Program-made: the position numbers and the translations under genes
Shown: piece after piece, positions 17,201 through 25,718 of the stretch
Numbering within the stretch: position 1 is the first letter of the stretch
Layout of the letters: every line of letters starts with the position of its first letter
Source of the DNA: Cytophagales bacterium CG12_big_fil_rev_8_21_14_0_65_40_12
GTDB lineage: Bacteria; Bacteroidota; Bacteroidia; Cytophagales; Cyclobacteriaceae
DNA length: 64,000 nt
Assembly: GCA_002786855.1 (NCBI GenBank)
Contig: PCUU01000067.1
Coordinates: 1 to 64,000, forward strand
Reading direction: 5' to 3'
The notes under the pieces: model-generated
What the model saw: the letters and a program-made list of their open reading frames with translations, nothing else
The model's database searches: none
What the model was told of the DNA's origin: nothing

Positions 17201-20200
17201 TTACTGATTGGCTGAAGCAGCTACTCTCGCGCTTGCTTTCGCTCTGGCCGATTCTTGTTCTTTATCGGCAGATTTACCCAAGGTTTTCTTAGTCAAATCA
17301 ACCACAATTGGCGTTGCGATAAAGATTGAAGAGTAAGTTCCTACAACGATCCCTATAAAGAAGGCAAAAGAGAAGCCTCTTAATACCTCACCTCCAAAAA
17401 TGAACAATACAAATACCACAATAAGAGTGGTCATTGATGTGATCAGCGTTCTATTGATGGTAGTGTTGATTGAATCGTTGAAAGTGCCGATCAAATCTCG
17501 TGAGCCTTTCAATTGCAGATTCTCTCTGATCCTGTCAAACACAACCACGGTATCGTTGATTGAGTATCCCATGATGGTAAGCAAAGCTCCAATGAACACC
17601 TGGTCGATTTCGAAGCTAATACCGAATAATCCAGCAATTGCAAAAGCAGCTAATACTACCAAAGCATCGTGAATCAAGGCAATGATAGCACCGAGCGAGA
17701 ATTGCCATCTTCTGAATCGTACTAAAATGTACAAGAAGATCGCTAGAATTGCCAAACCGAATGATTCGATCGATGAAGTCTTAATATCATCAGCAATTGT
17801 AGCGGTTACTTTCGAAGAGCCGTTGATGGTGAATTGATCCGCACCTAAAGTGGTAGTACCATCGATAAACGTTTTGTTTGTGATTTGCTGCAGCGCATTG
17901 GTCAAAGCCAATTTAACCTCAGCATCTGCTTCAGTAGATTCTTCCTCAATCATATATGAAGTAGTGATTTTCAAAAAGTTGCTTGAGTTGTAAGTTTTCA
18001 CTTCCAAACCAGACTCTTTAAACGTCTCAACGCCAGAAAGTGAAGCTTTAAGCTCAGAAGCCACCATTGGCTGATCAAACTCTACCACGTATGAACGTCC
18101 ACCTTTAAAGTCTACACCCAATCTCAATCCATTGGTTGCCATCAGTACAATACCCACTGCAATCACGATACCCGAAGAAATGTAGGCCAATCTGCGCTTT
18201 CCGAGGAAATCAATATTGACATTCGTCAACCAGCCTTTAGACATAGGGGTGTCGAAAGTTACTTTACTGTCATTTCCTTTTCTCGTCATCCAAGTAATGA
18301 TTACTCTAGTAATGAAAACGGCAGAAAAGAATGAACAAATGATACCGATCATCAGCGTAACCGCAAAGCCTTTTAATGGGCCTTGACCAAGGATATAAAG
18401 AATCACACCGGTTAAAAAAGTAGTAACGTTCGCATCTATAATAGAGCTATAGGCCTTTTTGTAACCAGAAGAAATTGCCTGAAGCAGTGGAATACCATTT
18501 CGCAACTCCTCTCTGATCCTTTCGAAAATAAGTACGTTCGCATCAATGGACATACCAATGGTGAGCACTATACCCGCTATACCTGGCAATGTTAAAGCCG
18601 CACCAAGGTTGGCAAGAATACCAAGAATAAAGAAGATGTTGAACAATAAAGCCACATTGGCCACAATACCACCTTTGGCATAATAAAACACCATGAAGAT
18701 TACCACGATGGCCAATCCACCTAAGATGGAAGTTACACCTTGTCTTTGAGCCTCTTTACCCAAAGTTGGACCAATTACAGCTTCTTCTACAATTTTGGTT
18801 GGCGCAGGAAGAGAACCAGCTTTCAAAATGTTAGCCAAATCGTCTGCTTCTTCTACTGTGAAGTTTCCCATGATTTGAGAACTTCCGCTAGGGATTTCAC
18901 CATTCACATTTGGTGCAGTGTAAACATAGTTATCAAGTGCTATGGCAATACGTCTGTTGATGTTAGAACCTGTTAAATTCTTCCATTTTTTAGCACCAAT
19001 TGCATTCATTTGCATGCTTACTGCTGGTCTTGCTCTTTCGTCCAATGACTGACGAGCATCTGTAATTACTTCGCCTGTCAATGGAGCCTCGCCATTTCTA
19101 CCCGTTTTGATAGCAAGCAATTCAAGTAACTCAGTTCCCTCTTCAGCTTTAACAGACCACAAGAATTTTAACCCAGAAGGAAACAATCTTTTGATGGTCT
19201 CATTTTTCAACACTTTGTTGATCTCTGAAGTATCGGCAAGGTTATAGAAGAAGCCTTGGGTTGGTCCCTGTCTCATTAAAGAGAAGAATTTAGACTGCCC
19301 TGGTGTGGCCAAATCATCTTCCGCTGTTTTTGTAGTATCTCCAGCCAATTGTGCTTCTAAAGAATTTTCCTCAGCACCTACTGGCTTTAGTTCTTGACTT
19401 AAGTCTGTAGCAGGCTTATTCGCTTTCTCAGCCGCTTCGATTTTGATCAAAGCATCGTTCATAGCAGAAAGGGTTGCTGAAATCTCGTTCGGTTCGCTTA
19501 CTTCCCAGAATTCTAACTTCGCTACACCCTGAAGAAGCTTACGTACCCTTTGTGGGTTATCTACACCTGGCAATTCAATCTGAATTCTACCAGTACCCGC
19601 AAGTCTTTGGATATTAGGTTGTGAAGTACCAAAACGGTCAATTCTAGTTCTTAAGATTTGGAAAGCACGATCGATGGCATTATCAACTTCTTCGTTGATC
19701 ACCTCCATTACGTCAGCATTGCTAGAACCGAATTCAATACGGCCTCTATTGCCTGCGTTAGCGAAAATCTTGCTTAACTGACCACCAGAAGTAACATCGC
19801 TATAAGCATTTTCAAAAAGTGTGGTAAAACCTTCTTGTCCACCCTTTTGGGCTTCTTCAGCCCTTTGAATGGCCTCTCTAAATTGAGGATCTTTGCTGTT
19901 TCCTGATAAGCCTTCGATGATCGCAACTGGAGAAACCTCTAGTGTCACGTGCATACCACCTTGTAAATCGAGCCCTAAATTCAGCTCATATTCTTTGATT
20001 TCTTGGTAGGTAAACTCTGCGCCTAAAATGTTGAGTACAGGCTCTCTCCATATTGAATCTAGATAGGCTTGCTTTTTGGTTTGGTTAATTATGCCTGATT
20101 CATCTTTGGCATAATCAAGTGCATCTTGTTGAATTCCCCTTGAGAAAAAAGTGATCCCTAGGTAATAAAGACACAGTGCAGTGATGACAATCGTCAAAAA

Positions 20201-20224
20201 AACAATGGTATTCTTATTTTTCAT
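17201..20224 (-). CDS. secDF: Fused protein translocase subunit SecDF
   Basis: 1007 residues. The SecD half has an N-terminal helix, the LGLDLQGGMHVTLEV motif and a long periplasmic P1 domain, then six helices including GMSIDANVLIFERIREEL. The SecF half follows from about residue 675 with LGVDFKGGRSYVVEF and SINDTVVVFDRIREN. It uses the proton gradient to pull exported proteins through SecYEG. The fused form is the norm in Bacteroidota. A 47-residue Glu/Thr/Ala-rich insertion around residues 265-310 of the P1 domain looks like a lineage-specific loop. It is followed by its own terminator. Confidence 0.97.
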   Translation of the reverse strand: MKNKNTIVFLTIVITALCLYYLGITFFSRGIQQDALDYAKDESGIINQTKKQAYLDSIWREPVLNILGAEFTYQEIKEYELNLGLDLQGGMHVTLEVSPVAIIEGLSGNSKDPQFREAIQRAEEAQKGGQEGFTTLFENAYSDVTSGGQLSKIFANAGNRGRIEFGSSNADVMEVINEEVDNAIDRAFQILRTRIDRFGTSQPNIQRLAGTGRIQIELPGVDNPQRVRKLLQGVAKLEFWEVSEPNEISATLSAMNDALIKIEAAEKANKPATDLSQELKPVGAEENSLEAQLAGDTTKTAEDDLATPGQSKFFSLMRQGPTQGFFYNLADTSEINKVLKNETIKRLFPSGLKFLWSVKAEEGTELLELLAIKTGRNGEAPLTGEVITDARQSLDERARPAVSMQMNAIGAKKWKNLTGSNINRRIAIALDNYVYTAPNVNGEIPSGSSQIMGNFTVEEADDLANILKAGSLPAPTKIVEEAVIGPTLGKEAQRQGVTSILGGLAIVVIFMVFYYAKGGIVANVALLFNIFFILGILANLGAALTLPGIAGIVLTIGMSIDANVLIFERIREELRNGIPLLQAISSGYKKAYSSIIDANVTTFLTGVILYILGQGPLKGFAVTLMIGIICSFFSAVFITRVIITWMTRKGNDSKVTFDTPMSKGWLTNVNIDFLGKRRLAYISSGIVIAVGIVLMATNGLRLGVDFKGGRSYVVEFDQPMVASELKASLSGVETFKESGLEVKTYNSSNFLKITTSYMIEEESTEADAEVKLALTNALQQITNKTFIDGTTTLGADQFTINGSSKVTATIADDIKTSSIESFGLAILAIFLYILVRFRRWQFSLGAIIALIHDALVVLAAFAIAGLFGISFEIDQVFIGALLTIMGYSINDTVVVFDRIRENLQLKGSRDLIGTFNDSINTTINRTLITSMTTLIVVFVLFIFGGEVLRGFSFAFFIGIVVGTYSSIFIATPIVVDLTKKTLGKSADKEQESARAKASARVAASANQ

Positions 20225-20305
20225 TTCTGTTTATGGTTTATAATTCGGTGTGGATGAACCTTTAACTATTAGATTCAACCTAAATAATTCAACTGATTAG
20301 AAAAT

Positions 20306-20330
20306 CCACTTTTGAAATCATCAAAAGCGG
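20306..20330 (-). terminator. Probable terminator after the 20339-20707 gene
   Basis: CCACTTTTGA pairs with TCAAAAGCGG (one mismatch, 5-base loop); on the minus strand it is followed by ATTTTCT, a modest T-run. Confidence 0.5.
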
Positions 20331-20338
20331 AGTGTGCC

Positions 20339-20707
20339 TCAAGGGGCGTTTGGGGAAATTATTTGTCTGAAGAGGTTAATATATAATGGGGAAGCAGAGA
20401 GCGCAACCGTTTGGTAAGGCACTACATTTTCCTCAGACTCTCGAATTACTGAGCAAATAAATACGGGCACAAATGCCTGAAGCTCGACTGTCGAAGAAGG
20501 CATGGCCAACTCGCAGGTATATTCATAAACTACTTTTTGATCGCCATTTTCTGCCGTGTCTTCTGATTCTGCATTTTCGATATCAGCTGAAATCTTTACG
20601 CAGTGGTAATCTATTACCTCTTGCGCTACCACAAACACGGCCACGAGAATTCCCATCACAAAGAAAAGTGACTTTTTAAAACTGGATATCTGCGACTTGG
20701 TATTCAT
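20339..20707 (-). CDS. Hypothetical membrane-anchored or secreted protein
   Basis: 122 residues from the ATG at 20707, preferred over one four codons upstream because it gives a compact signal/anchor (KSLFFVMGILVAVFVVAQ). The rest holds an acidic stretch (ENAESEDTAENGDQ) and three cysteines outside the signal, and ends in LFRQIISPNAP. It follows the uridine kinase gene by 34 bases on the same strand, so it is likely at the end of an rdgB-udk operon. I do not recognise it. Confidence 0.55.
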   Translation of the reverse strand: MNTKSQISSFKKSLFFVMGILVAVFVVAQEVIDYHCVKISADIENAESEDTAENGDQKVVYEYTCELAMPSSTVELQAFVPVFICSVIRESEENVVPYQTVALSASPLYINLFRQIISPNAP

Positions 20708-20741
20708 AAAGCGGGTCAAATTTATGTAATTGACTTTACAA

Positions 20742-21374
20742 TTACACTTTATGTTGATTTATTTTCGACTGTATAAATGCCTTCACCACTTCTGCGGCAA
20801 TTTTGAAATCGGTATTGTTAGGAATTACTAAATCAGCCTCTTCCTTATGCGGAGCAATGTATTTGTTGTATGACGGCATGATATGGTTTTCGTACTTATA
20901 AAGCACGTCATCGGCATCGTAGCCACGTTCCACTCTATCTCTGGTGAGTCTGCGTTGAAGTTTAATGTAATCTTTGGCATCTACAAAAATCTTGAGGTCC
21001 ATCAACTCCGCAATTTTCTGATAATGGAAGATAAAAATCCCCTCTACCAAAATTACAGGCTGAGGCTTTCTAACAATCTTCTTGGCATTCGCATTTGGAT
21101 TGTTAAAAGTGTACTCTTGTTTTTCCACGGTCTGCCATTTGCTCAAAGCAAGCAAATCACTGGCAAAGTGTTCATAGTCAATTGACTCTGGGCGGTCGAA
21201 GTTAAATTCTCCATTTCTATCCACCAATTGATGTTCTCTTGGGCGATAATAATCATCCTGGCAAATGCTCGTTACCCCCGAGTTAAAACTCTCTAGCAAC
21301 TGGCGAAGAAAACGGGTTTTTCCAGAGCCACTTCCTCCAGTGATCCCAATGATATAAGGCTTGTTCTCAGACAT
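20742..21374 (-). CDS. udk: Uridine kinase
   Basis: 210 residues. The P-loop is GITGGSGSGKT (residues 9-19). The conserved CQDDYYRP, the FDRPESIDY block and the RRLTRDRVERG lid follow. It phosphorylates uridine and cytidine in pyrimidine salvage. It starts 17 bases after the rdgB stop, so both lie in one operon of nucleotide metabolism. Confidence 0.95.
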   Translation of the reverse strand: MSENKPYIIGITGGSGSGKTRFLRQLLESFNSGVTSICQDDYYRPREHQLVDRNGEFNFDRPESIDYEHFASDLLALSKWQTVEKQEYTFNNPNANAKKIVRKPQPVILVEGIFIFHYQKIAELMDLKIFVDAKDYIKLQRRLTRDRVERGYDADDVLYKYENHIMPSYNKYIAPHKEEADLVIPNNTDFKIAAEVVKAFIQSKINQHKV

Positions 21375-21391
21375 TTTGCAAAAGTAGTAAG

Positions 21392-21982
21392 CTAAGCGGA
21401 TTTACTTTCTTTGGTCTTCAAAAAATTAATGAGTTTATCAAATGCCCTTTTTCTATGGCTAATTTGGTTTTTGATTTCGGAACTCAATTCGCCAAAAGTT
21501 TGATCATAGCCTTTTGGAGTAAAAATCGGGTCATAGCCAAAACCACCCTCTCCCTCCATATTTTTTATGATTTCTCCTTCGACAATACCCTCGAATTGAA
21601 ATGATTGACCATTTTCCATGTAGGTAATTACCGTTCGGAATCTGGCAGAACGGTCTGTTTTGTCTTCAAGAGCGGTTAGCAGTTTTTGCATATTGTTGAA
21701 GGAATCGCGTTCAGGACCAGCATACCTCGCAGAATATACACCCGGAGCGCCATTTAAGCTATTTACCTCCAATCCCGTATCGTCCGCAAAAACAGGGATA
21801 TTGAATTTAGCATGCACATATGCTGCCTTTTGCAGGGAATTGCCCTCCAAAGTATCTTTTGTTTCTTCTAATTCCTCGAAGCAACCGATAGATTCTAGCG
21901 AAAGCAATTCGAACTGGTCGCCCAATATTTCTGATATCTCTTTGAGCTTATTTTGATTGTTGGTGGCAAAGCAAATCTTCAT
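21392..21982 (-). CDS. rdgB: XTP/dITP diphosphatase (RdgB/HAM1)
   Basis: 196 residues. Family signatures are FATNNQNKLKEI at the start, FADDTGLEV with the metal-binding Asp pair, and GEGGFGYDPIF followed by SHRKRAF near the end. It removes ITP, XTP and their deoxy forms from the nucleotide pool. It is the first gene before udk and is separated from the upstream FKBP gene by a terminator. Confidence 0.96.
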   Translation of the reverse strand: MKICFATNNQNKLKEISEILGDQFELLSLESIGCFEELEETKDTLEGNSLQKAAYVHAKFNIPVFADDTGLEVNSLNGAPGVYSARYAGPERDSFNNMQKLLTALEDKTDRSARFRTVITYMENGQSFQFEGIVEGEIIKNMEGEGGFGYDPIFTPKGYDQTFGELSSEIKNQISHRKRAFDKLINFLKTKESKSA

Positions 21983-22010
21983 TGGTTGATTTTAAGGTCA
22001 TTAAACAAAA

Positions 22011-22038
22011 ATGGACTGATTTTACCAATTCAGTCCAT
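22011..22038 (-). terminator. Terminator after the FKBP gene pair
   Basis: ATGGACTGA pairs with TCAGTCCAT around a 10-base loop, and the minus strand continues TTTTGTTTAATG. It ends the nrnA-like/FKBP operon before rdgB. Confidence 0.82.
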
Positions 22039-22061
22039 TGAAACTATAGAATGTAGATGGA

Positions 22062-22541
22062 TTATCTTATGCTCAATACCCGAACATCAAAAACGACTAC
22101 CGAATTGGCTGGAATTTTAGTCCTTGCCGTATTTCCAAAACCTAATGTAGATGGAATGAACAAAGTGGCTGTAGCTCCTTTATTCAAAAGTTTAAAACCA
22201 ATGTCCCAACCACGAATTACATCTCCCCTGTCTACCACAAAGAAAAAATCGCCTTGTCCTTCGTTTGTATCAAATTCAGTCCCGTCCAACAAATAACCTG
22301 TGAACTTTACCTCTACCGAATTTCCAAACGCAGCATTCGGTCCTTCTCCTTCCGAAGTGATAATGTAGCGCAGTCCGCTTGAATGCGTTTGGGCTACTAA
22401 ATTGTTCTGATCTAAAAATTGCTCGATCAATGTGGTATCTCTGATGAACTGTTCTTCGGCATCGTAAACATCATCTTTTTTGCAGCCGCTCATCGCAAGT
22501 GCAATCATCCCAAAGATCAGTAAAGCTTTAACTACTTTCAT
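22062..22541 (-). CDS. FKBP-type peptidyl-prolyl isomerase lipoprotein (short)
   Basis: 159 residues from the ATG at 22541; the in-frame TTG right after the upstream stop is disfavoured because the ATG gives a proper lipoprotein signal ending AMSGC. One FKBP domain occupies residues 55-159: VEVKFTGYLLDGTEFDTN, VIRGWDIGFKLLNKG and FIPSTLGFGN are the core active-site blocks. It acts as a prolyl isomerase or chaperone on envelope proteins. It follows the larger FKBP gene with no terminator between. Confidence 0.92.
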   Translation of the reverse strand: MKVVKALLIFGMIALAMSGCKKDDVYDAEEQFIRDTTLIEQFLDQNNLVAQTHSSGLRYIITSEGEGPNAAFGNSVEVKFTGYLLDGTEFDTNEGQGDFFFVVDRGDVIRGWDIGFKLLNKGATATLFIPSTLGFGNTARTKIPANSVVVFDVRVLSIR

Positions 22542-22559
22542 AGAATTGAATTCTTTCAA

Positions 22560-23459
22560 TTAATTACTCTTAACGTCAATCACCTCTATATCGAATATTA
22601 CTACCGCATTGGGCGTAATTGGCCCTGGTCGGGGATTTGCCCCAAAAGCCAAGGTAGAAGGCAAAAACAACCTTGCCTTGCTGCCTTTATTTAATAAAGG
22701 AATGGCTAAGTCCCAACCCTTTACTACCGTTCCGGCCCCAACTTCAAACTCATAAGGCACATAAGGTTCGCGTCTTGTATCATAAATATTGTTGGCTTCG
22801 GCCACTGCCTTTTTGCTGGTGTCTATGAAAGTACCGTCCAAAAGGGTAAGTACGTAATCAATTCTGGCCAAATCACCAGCAGCCGCCTTTGGCCCAGTGC
22901 CTTCTTGGGTCATAACGTAATAAACTCCCTCTGGCGTCTGCTTTGCTTCTAAACTATTTTCGGCCAAGTGAGCTTCGATAAGCGCTTTGTCCTTCTCAAG
23001 CTGAATCGCAATAAGTTTGTCATTTTCTGCTTGCAGGCGGTCGGCTATCACTTGCTTATCATTTATTTCTGTGACTCGAACTTGCATGTACACAGACTCG
23101 GTAGTGTCGAAATCGGTGGCTACTCTCGAATTGGTCAGCACAAAATATTCTTCTAAGCTGAATTTTATATGAGCGCTATCCCCTTCACCCAAAAGCAAAA
23201 GCACATCACGCAAATTTGGGGGAGCATCTACATATGGATTTAATCTAAAGCCTCCTGCTGGCTTAGGTTCGGCTACCACAGAATCCTTGTAGACGCTTTT
23301 TAACTCTAAAATCATGATATCGTTTTGAGTGGCCTTTTTGCCTCCACGATCGTCAATCAGCTTATAAGCCAAACCTGATTCTAGCTCAATAAATGGCTTT
23401 TCCTTTGAACAGCTATAAATCAAAGTCAGCAATAAAACGAATGCGAAATATTTTTTCAT
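22560..23459 (-). CDS. FKBP-type peptidyl-prolyl isomerase lipoprotein (two-domain)
   Basis: 299 residues with lipobox LIYSC. The N-terminal half (residues 25-140) is a degenerate FKBP-like domain (DIMILELKSVYKDS, GEGDSAHIKFSLEEYF) lacking the usual catalytic blocks. A helical linker with many Gln/Glu/Lys follows, then a canonical FKBP domain from about 180 with DYVLTLLDGTFIDTS, VVKGWDLAIPLLNKG and FLPSTLAFG. The gliding-motility lipoprotein GldI is a related Bacteroidota family, but I cannot assign that role here. It is co-transcribed with the shorter FKBP gene. Confidence 0.9.
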   Translation of the reverse strand: MKKYFAFVLLLTLIYSCSKEKPFIELESGLAYKLIDDRGGKKATQNDIMILELKSVYKDSVVAEPKPAGGFRLNPYVDAPPNLRDVLLLLGEGDSAHIKFSLEEYFVLTNSRVATDFDTTESVYMQVRVTEINDKQVIADRLQAENDKLIAIQLEKDKALIEAHLAENSLEAKQTPEGVYYVMTQEGTGPKAAAGDLARIDYVLTLLDGTFIDTSKKAVAEANNIYDTRREPYVPYEFEVGAGTVVKGWDLAIPLLNKGSKARLFLPSTLAFGANPRPGPITPNAVVIFDIEVIDVKSN

Positions 23460-23511
23460 TATCTAAATTTTAATGGCTTTTGGCAATTTTGAATTCACTG
23501 AGGAAGCTTTC

Positions 23512-24540
23512 TCAATTTAGATTGAGTAATTCCTTCTCCAGCAAAGGTCTATAATCTTTTATTACTGTTTTAAATTTCTCAACGGTTTCTTCTAAAGTCC
23601 ACTCTGTTTTTCCACCAGCAGCATTTCTATGTCCACCACCATTGAAATAGGTGGATGCAATTTCATTCGCTGGAAAAGCCCCAATGGACCTGAAGGAAAT
23701 TTTAACCCCATCCCCAGCATCTTTGAACAAGACTGCCAAAACGATTCCATCTAAAGACAAGGCATAATTCACTAAACCCTCAGTATCGCCCGTTTTTGAT
23801 TCAAAACGGTTCAACTCATCATTGGTAATGGCGAAATAGGCAGTATGGTATTCTGGAAGAATTTCTAGTTTTTCGCTTAAAGCGAAACCGATAAAACGCA
23901 GTCGATTCAGCGAATTTCTATCGTAAATATTTTTGGCCACCTTGGCATTATCCGCTCCAATGTCAATTAATTGGGCTACCACCTCATGCACATTTTTGGT
24001 AGTATTTTGATGACGAAAGCCACCAGTATCTGTCATTATCCCCGCATAAAGGCATTCCGCAATGTCTTTGTCGATCAAATGTTTGTCGCCAAATTCAACG
24101 ATCAACTGATAACACAATTCACAGGTAGAGGCTGCTTTGGTATTCCAGAGTCTGTAGTCTGCAAAATCCTCTGGGTCCAAATGATGGTCGATATTTACCT
24201 TAAACGCTTTTGCATTCCTCACCATTTCGCCCATTTCGTTGATGCGGTGCAGCACCGAAAAATCCAGTGTAATAATGACCTCAGCATGCTCAACAAAAGC
24301 TTGAACTTGTGCAGCAGATTCTTCTGAATAGACAAGCACGTTTTCGTTGCCTTTCATCCAAAACAAAAACTCTGGGTAATCACTTGGCGTGATAACTTGC
24401 ACTGAATGACCCTTTTTTATCAGGTAGTTGGCTATTCCCAATGATGAGCCCAAAGCATCTGCATCGGGCTTGTGATGCGTAGTGACCACAATTCGGTTGG
24501 GTTTTTTTAGCTGATTGATTAAAGATTCTATCTCCCGCAT
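23512..24540 (-). CDS. DHH-family phosphoesterase (NrnA-like nanoRNase/pAp phosphatase)
   Basis: 342 residues from the ATG at 24540; the upstream in-frame extension reads as non-conserved leader. The DHH domain shows VTTHHKPDADALGSS with metal-binding His/Asp and the DHH triad in NIDHHLDPEDF. The DHHA1 domain at the end has the glycine-rich GGGHRNAAGG. It degrades very short RNAs and/or dephosphorylates 3'-phosphoadenosine 5'-phosphate in the cytosol. It is divergent from ndk and leads the two FKBP genes. Confidence 0.93.
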   Translation of the reverse strand: MREIESLINQLKKPNRIVVTTHHKPDADALGSSLGIANYLIKKGHSVQVITPSDYPEFLFWMKGNENVLVYSEESAAQVQAFVEHAEVIITLDFSVLHRINEMGEMVRNAKAFKVNIDHHLDPEDFADYRLWNTKAASTCELCYQLIVEFGDKHLIDKDIAECLYAGIMTDTGGFRHQNTTKNVHEVVAQLIDIGADNAKVAKNIYDRNSLNRLRFIGFALSEKLEILPEYHTAYFAITNDELNRFESKTGDTEGLVNYALSLDGIVLAVLFKDAGDGVKISFRSIGAFPANEIASTYFNGGGHRNAAGGKTEWTLEETVEKFKTVIKDYRPLLEKELLNLN

Positions 24541-24689
24541 TAACAACAAATACCACTCAAGCGGTATGAAAGTAAGGCGGCAAAGTTGATAAGAATAAGA
24601 TTCAAAAACAACGATTTTAACAGGCTTTAACCCATCGTTAAGTTTGGTAAAATATTCAGAATCAGGTGAGAGCAATCAGATTAATCTTC

Positions 24690-24697
24690 TAATTTTG
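24690..24697 (+). promoter_or_regulatory. Candidate -7 box for ndk
   Basis: TAATTTTG matches the Bacteroidota TAnnTTTG consensus and lies 38 bases before the ndk start. No good TTTG -33 box is seen at the usual spacing. Confidence 0.45.
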
Positions 24698-24735
24698 CAC
24701 CCGAATTAGAAAAATCAATAATATCTAAAAATAGA

Positions 24736-25155
24736 ATGGCAACAAACAGAACGTTTACGATGATCAAGCCTGACGCAGTAGAAGCAGGCAACATTGGTGG
24801 AATTTTAAGAATGATCGAAGAAGGTGGTTTCAAGATCGTTGCAATGAAATATGTACAACTAAGTGCGCAAATCGCAGGTAAATTCTACGAGGTACATAGT
24901 GCAAGACCATTCTATGGTGAGCTTTGCGAATACATGTCTTCTGGCCCAATTGTAGCTGCAATCCTTGAAAAGGAAAATGCTGTTGCAGACTTCAGAAACT
25001 TAATTGGCGCGACCAACCCAGCTGAGGCTGCTGAAGGTACGATCAGAAAAATATATGCAAAATCAATTGCTGCTAACGCGGTACATGGTTCTGATTCTGA
25101 TGAAAACGCCCAAATTGAAGGAAGTTTCTTCTTCTCTCAATTCGAGAGGTTTTAA
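24736..25155 (+). CDS. ndk: Nucleoside diphosphate kinase
   Basis: 139 residues. The start ends [18 protein letters not shown]. The [16 protein letters not shown] block and [14 protein letters not shown] follow, and the phospho-accepting His is in NAVHGSDS. It exchanges terminal phosphates between nucleoside tri- and diphosphates. It is monocistronic with its own terminator. Confidence 0.98.
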   Translation: MATNRTFTMIKPDAVEAGNIGGILRMIEEGGFKIVAMKYVQLSAQIAGKFYEVHSARPFYGELCEYMSSGPIVAAILEKENAVADFRNLIGATNPAEAAEGTIRKIYAKSIAANAVHGSDSDENAQIEGSFFFSQFERF

Positions 25156-25184
25156 CTTAAACATAACCAGATTCAACTCTTAGT

Positions 25185-25218
25185 AAAAAGCCTGACCTTT
25201 AAAAGGTCAGGCTTTTTT
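25185..25218 (+). terminator. Intrinsic terminator after ndk
   Basis: AAAAAGCCTGACCTTT pairs with AAAGGTCAGGCTTTTT around a one-base centre, ending in six T residues. Confidence 0.93.
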
Positions 25219-25337
25219 GTTGTTCACATCTCAAAAAGTGCTGTTTATCTAATTAAATAAAAAATATTAGTTACACTATTGCTTATTTCAATCATATTCA
25301 ATATAATTTATCCATAATTATCATTAAAATTATACTA

Positions 25338-25355
25338 AATTATTTGCAAATAATT
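25338..25355. promoter_or_regulatory. 18-bp perfect palindrome upstream of the peptide/DUF4221 operon
   Basis: AATTATTTGCAAATAATT reads the same on both strands. It lies 82 bases before the peptide gene start, in an otherwise AT-rich 280-base gap. It is a plausible operator for a dimeric regulator. Confidence 0.5.
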
Positions 25356-25436
25356 GAAAGCCATCGGTTCAATCACAAGATTGATACGCCCAAAATAGGG
25401 TTCTAGGAAAAATTTAGTTCACAAAAAAAAATCGTT

Positions 25437-25718
25437 ATGAAAAACAATCTAAAAACTCGTAAATTCTCGACCTTTTTGTTAAGTCTTATTTTGACTATTT
25501 CGTTGGCACTTCCTAATCTATCCTATGCTCAAGAAGCTAACGATGGTGAAAGGACTCTGAAAGCAGGTCACTGTTGGCTAGATGGAAAACCCAATTGTAG
25601 AAAAAAGAAGGAGGGCAACGAATGCAGTCCAAGAAATCACTGCTCGGCTCAATCTTATATCACGGCCATTGCTGGAGTACTTGCTATCGGGACGGCCGCT
25701 GACGCCTTAACCAAATGA
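25437..25718 (+). CDS. Small secreted four-cysteine peptide, copy C
   Basis: 93 residues. A basic start, hydrophobic segment (residues 12-27) and a clear cleavage site after LSYAQ near residue 32 mark it as exported. The mature part carries cysteines at 46, 54, 63 and 69 in a basic stretch (GHCWLDGKPNCRKKKEGNEC) and ends in a hydrophobic, glycine/alanine-rich tail (ITAIAGVLAIGTAADAL). It is not recognised. It differs from the 4.5-5.0 kb peptides in sequence, but shares the plan: exported, four Cys, leading an operon with a propeller-type lipoprotein. The stop overlaps the next ATG by four bases. Confidence 0.72.
   Translation: MKNNLKTRKFSTFLLSLILTISLALPNLSYAQEANDGERTLKAGHCWLDGKPNCRKKKEGNECSPRNHCSAQSYITAIAGVLAIGTAADALTK

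Noticed and set aside
25437-25718. Classical double-glycine bacteriocin precursor
   Set aside because: The leader is a normal Sec signal ending in LSYAQ, and no peptidase-containing ABC exporter is nearby.
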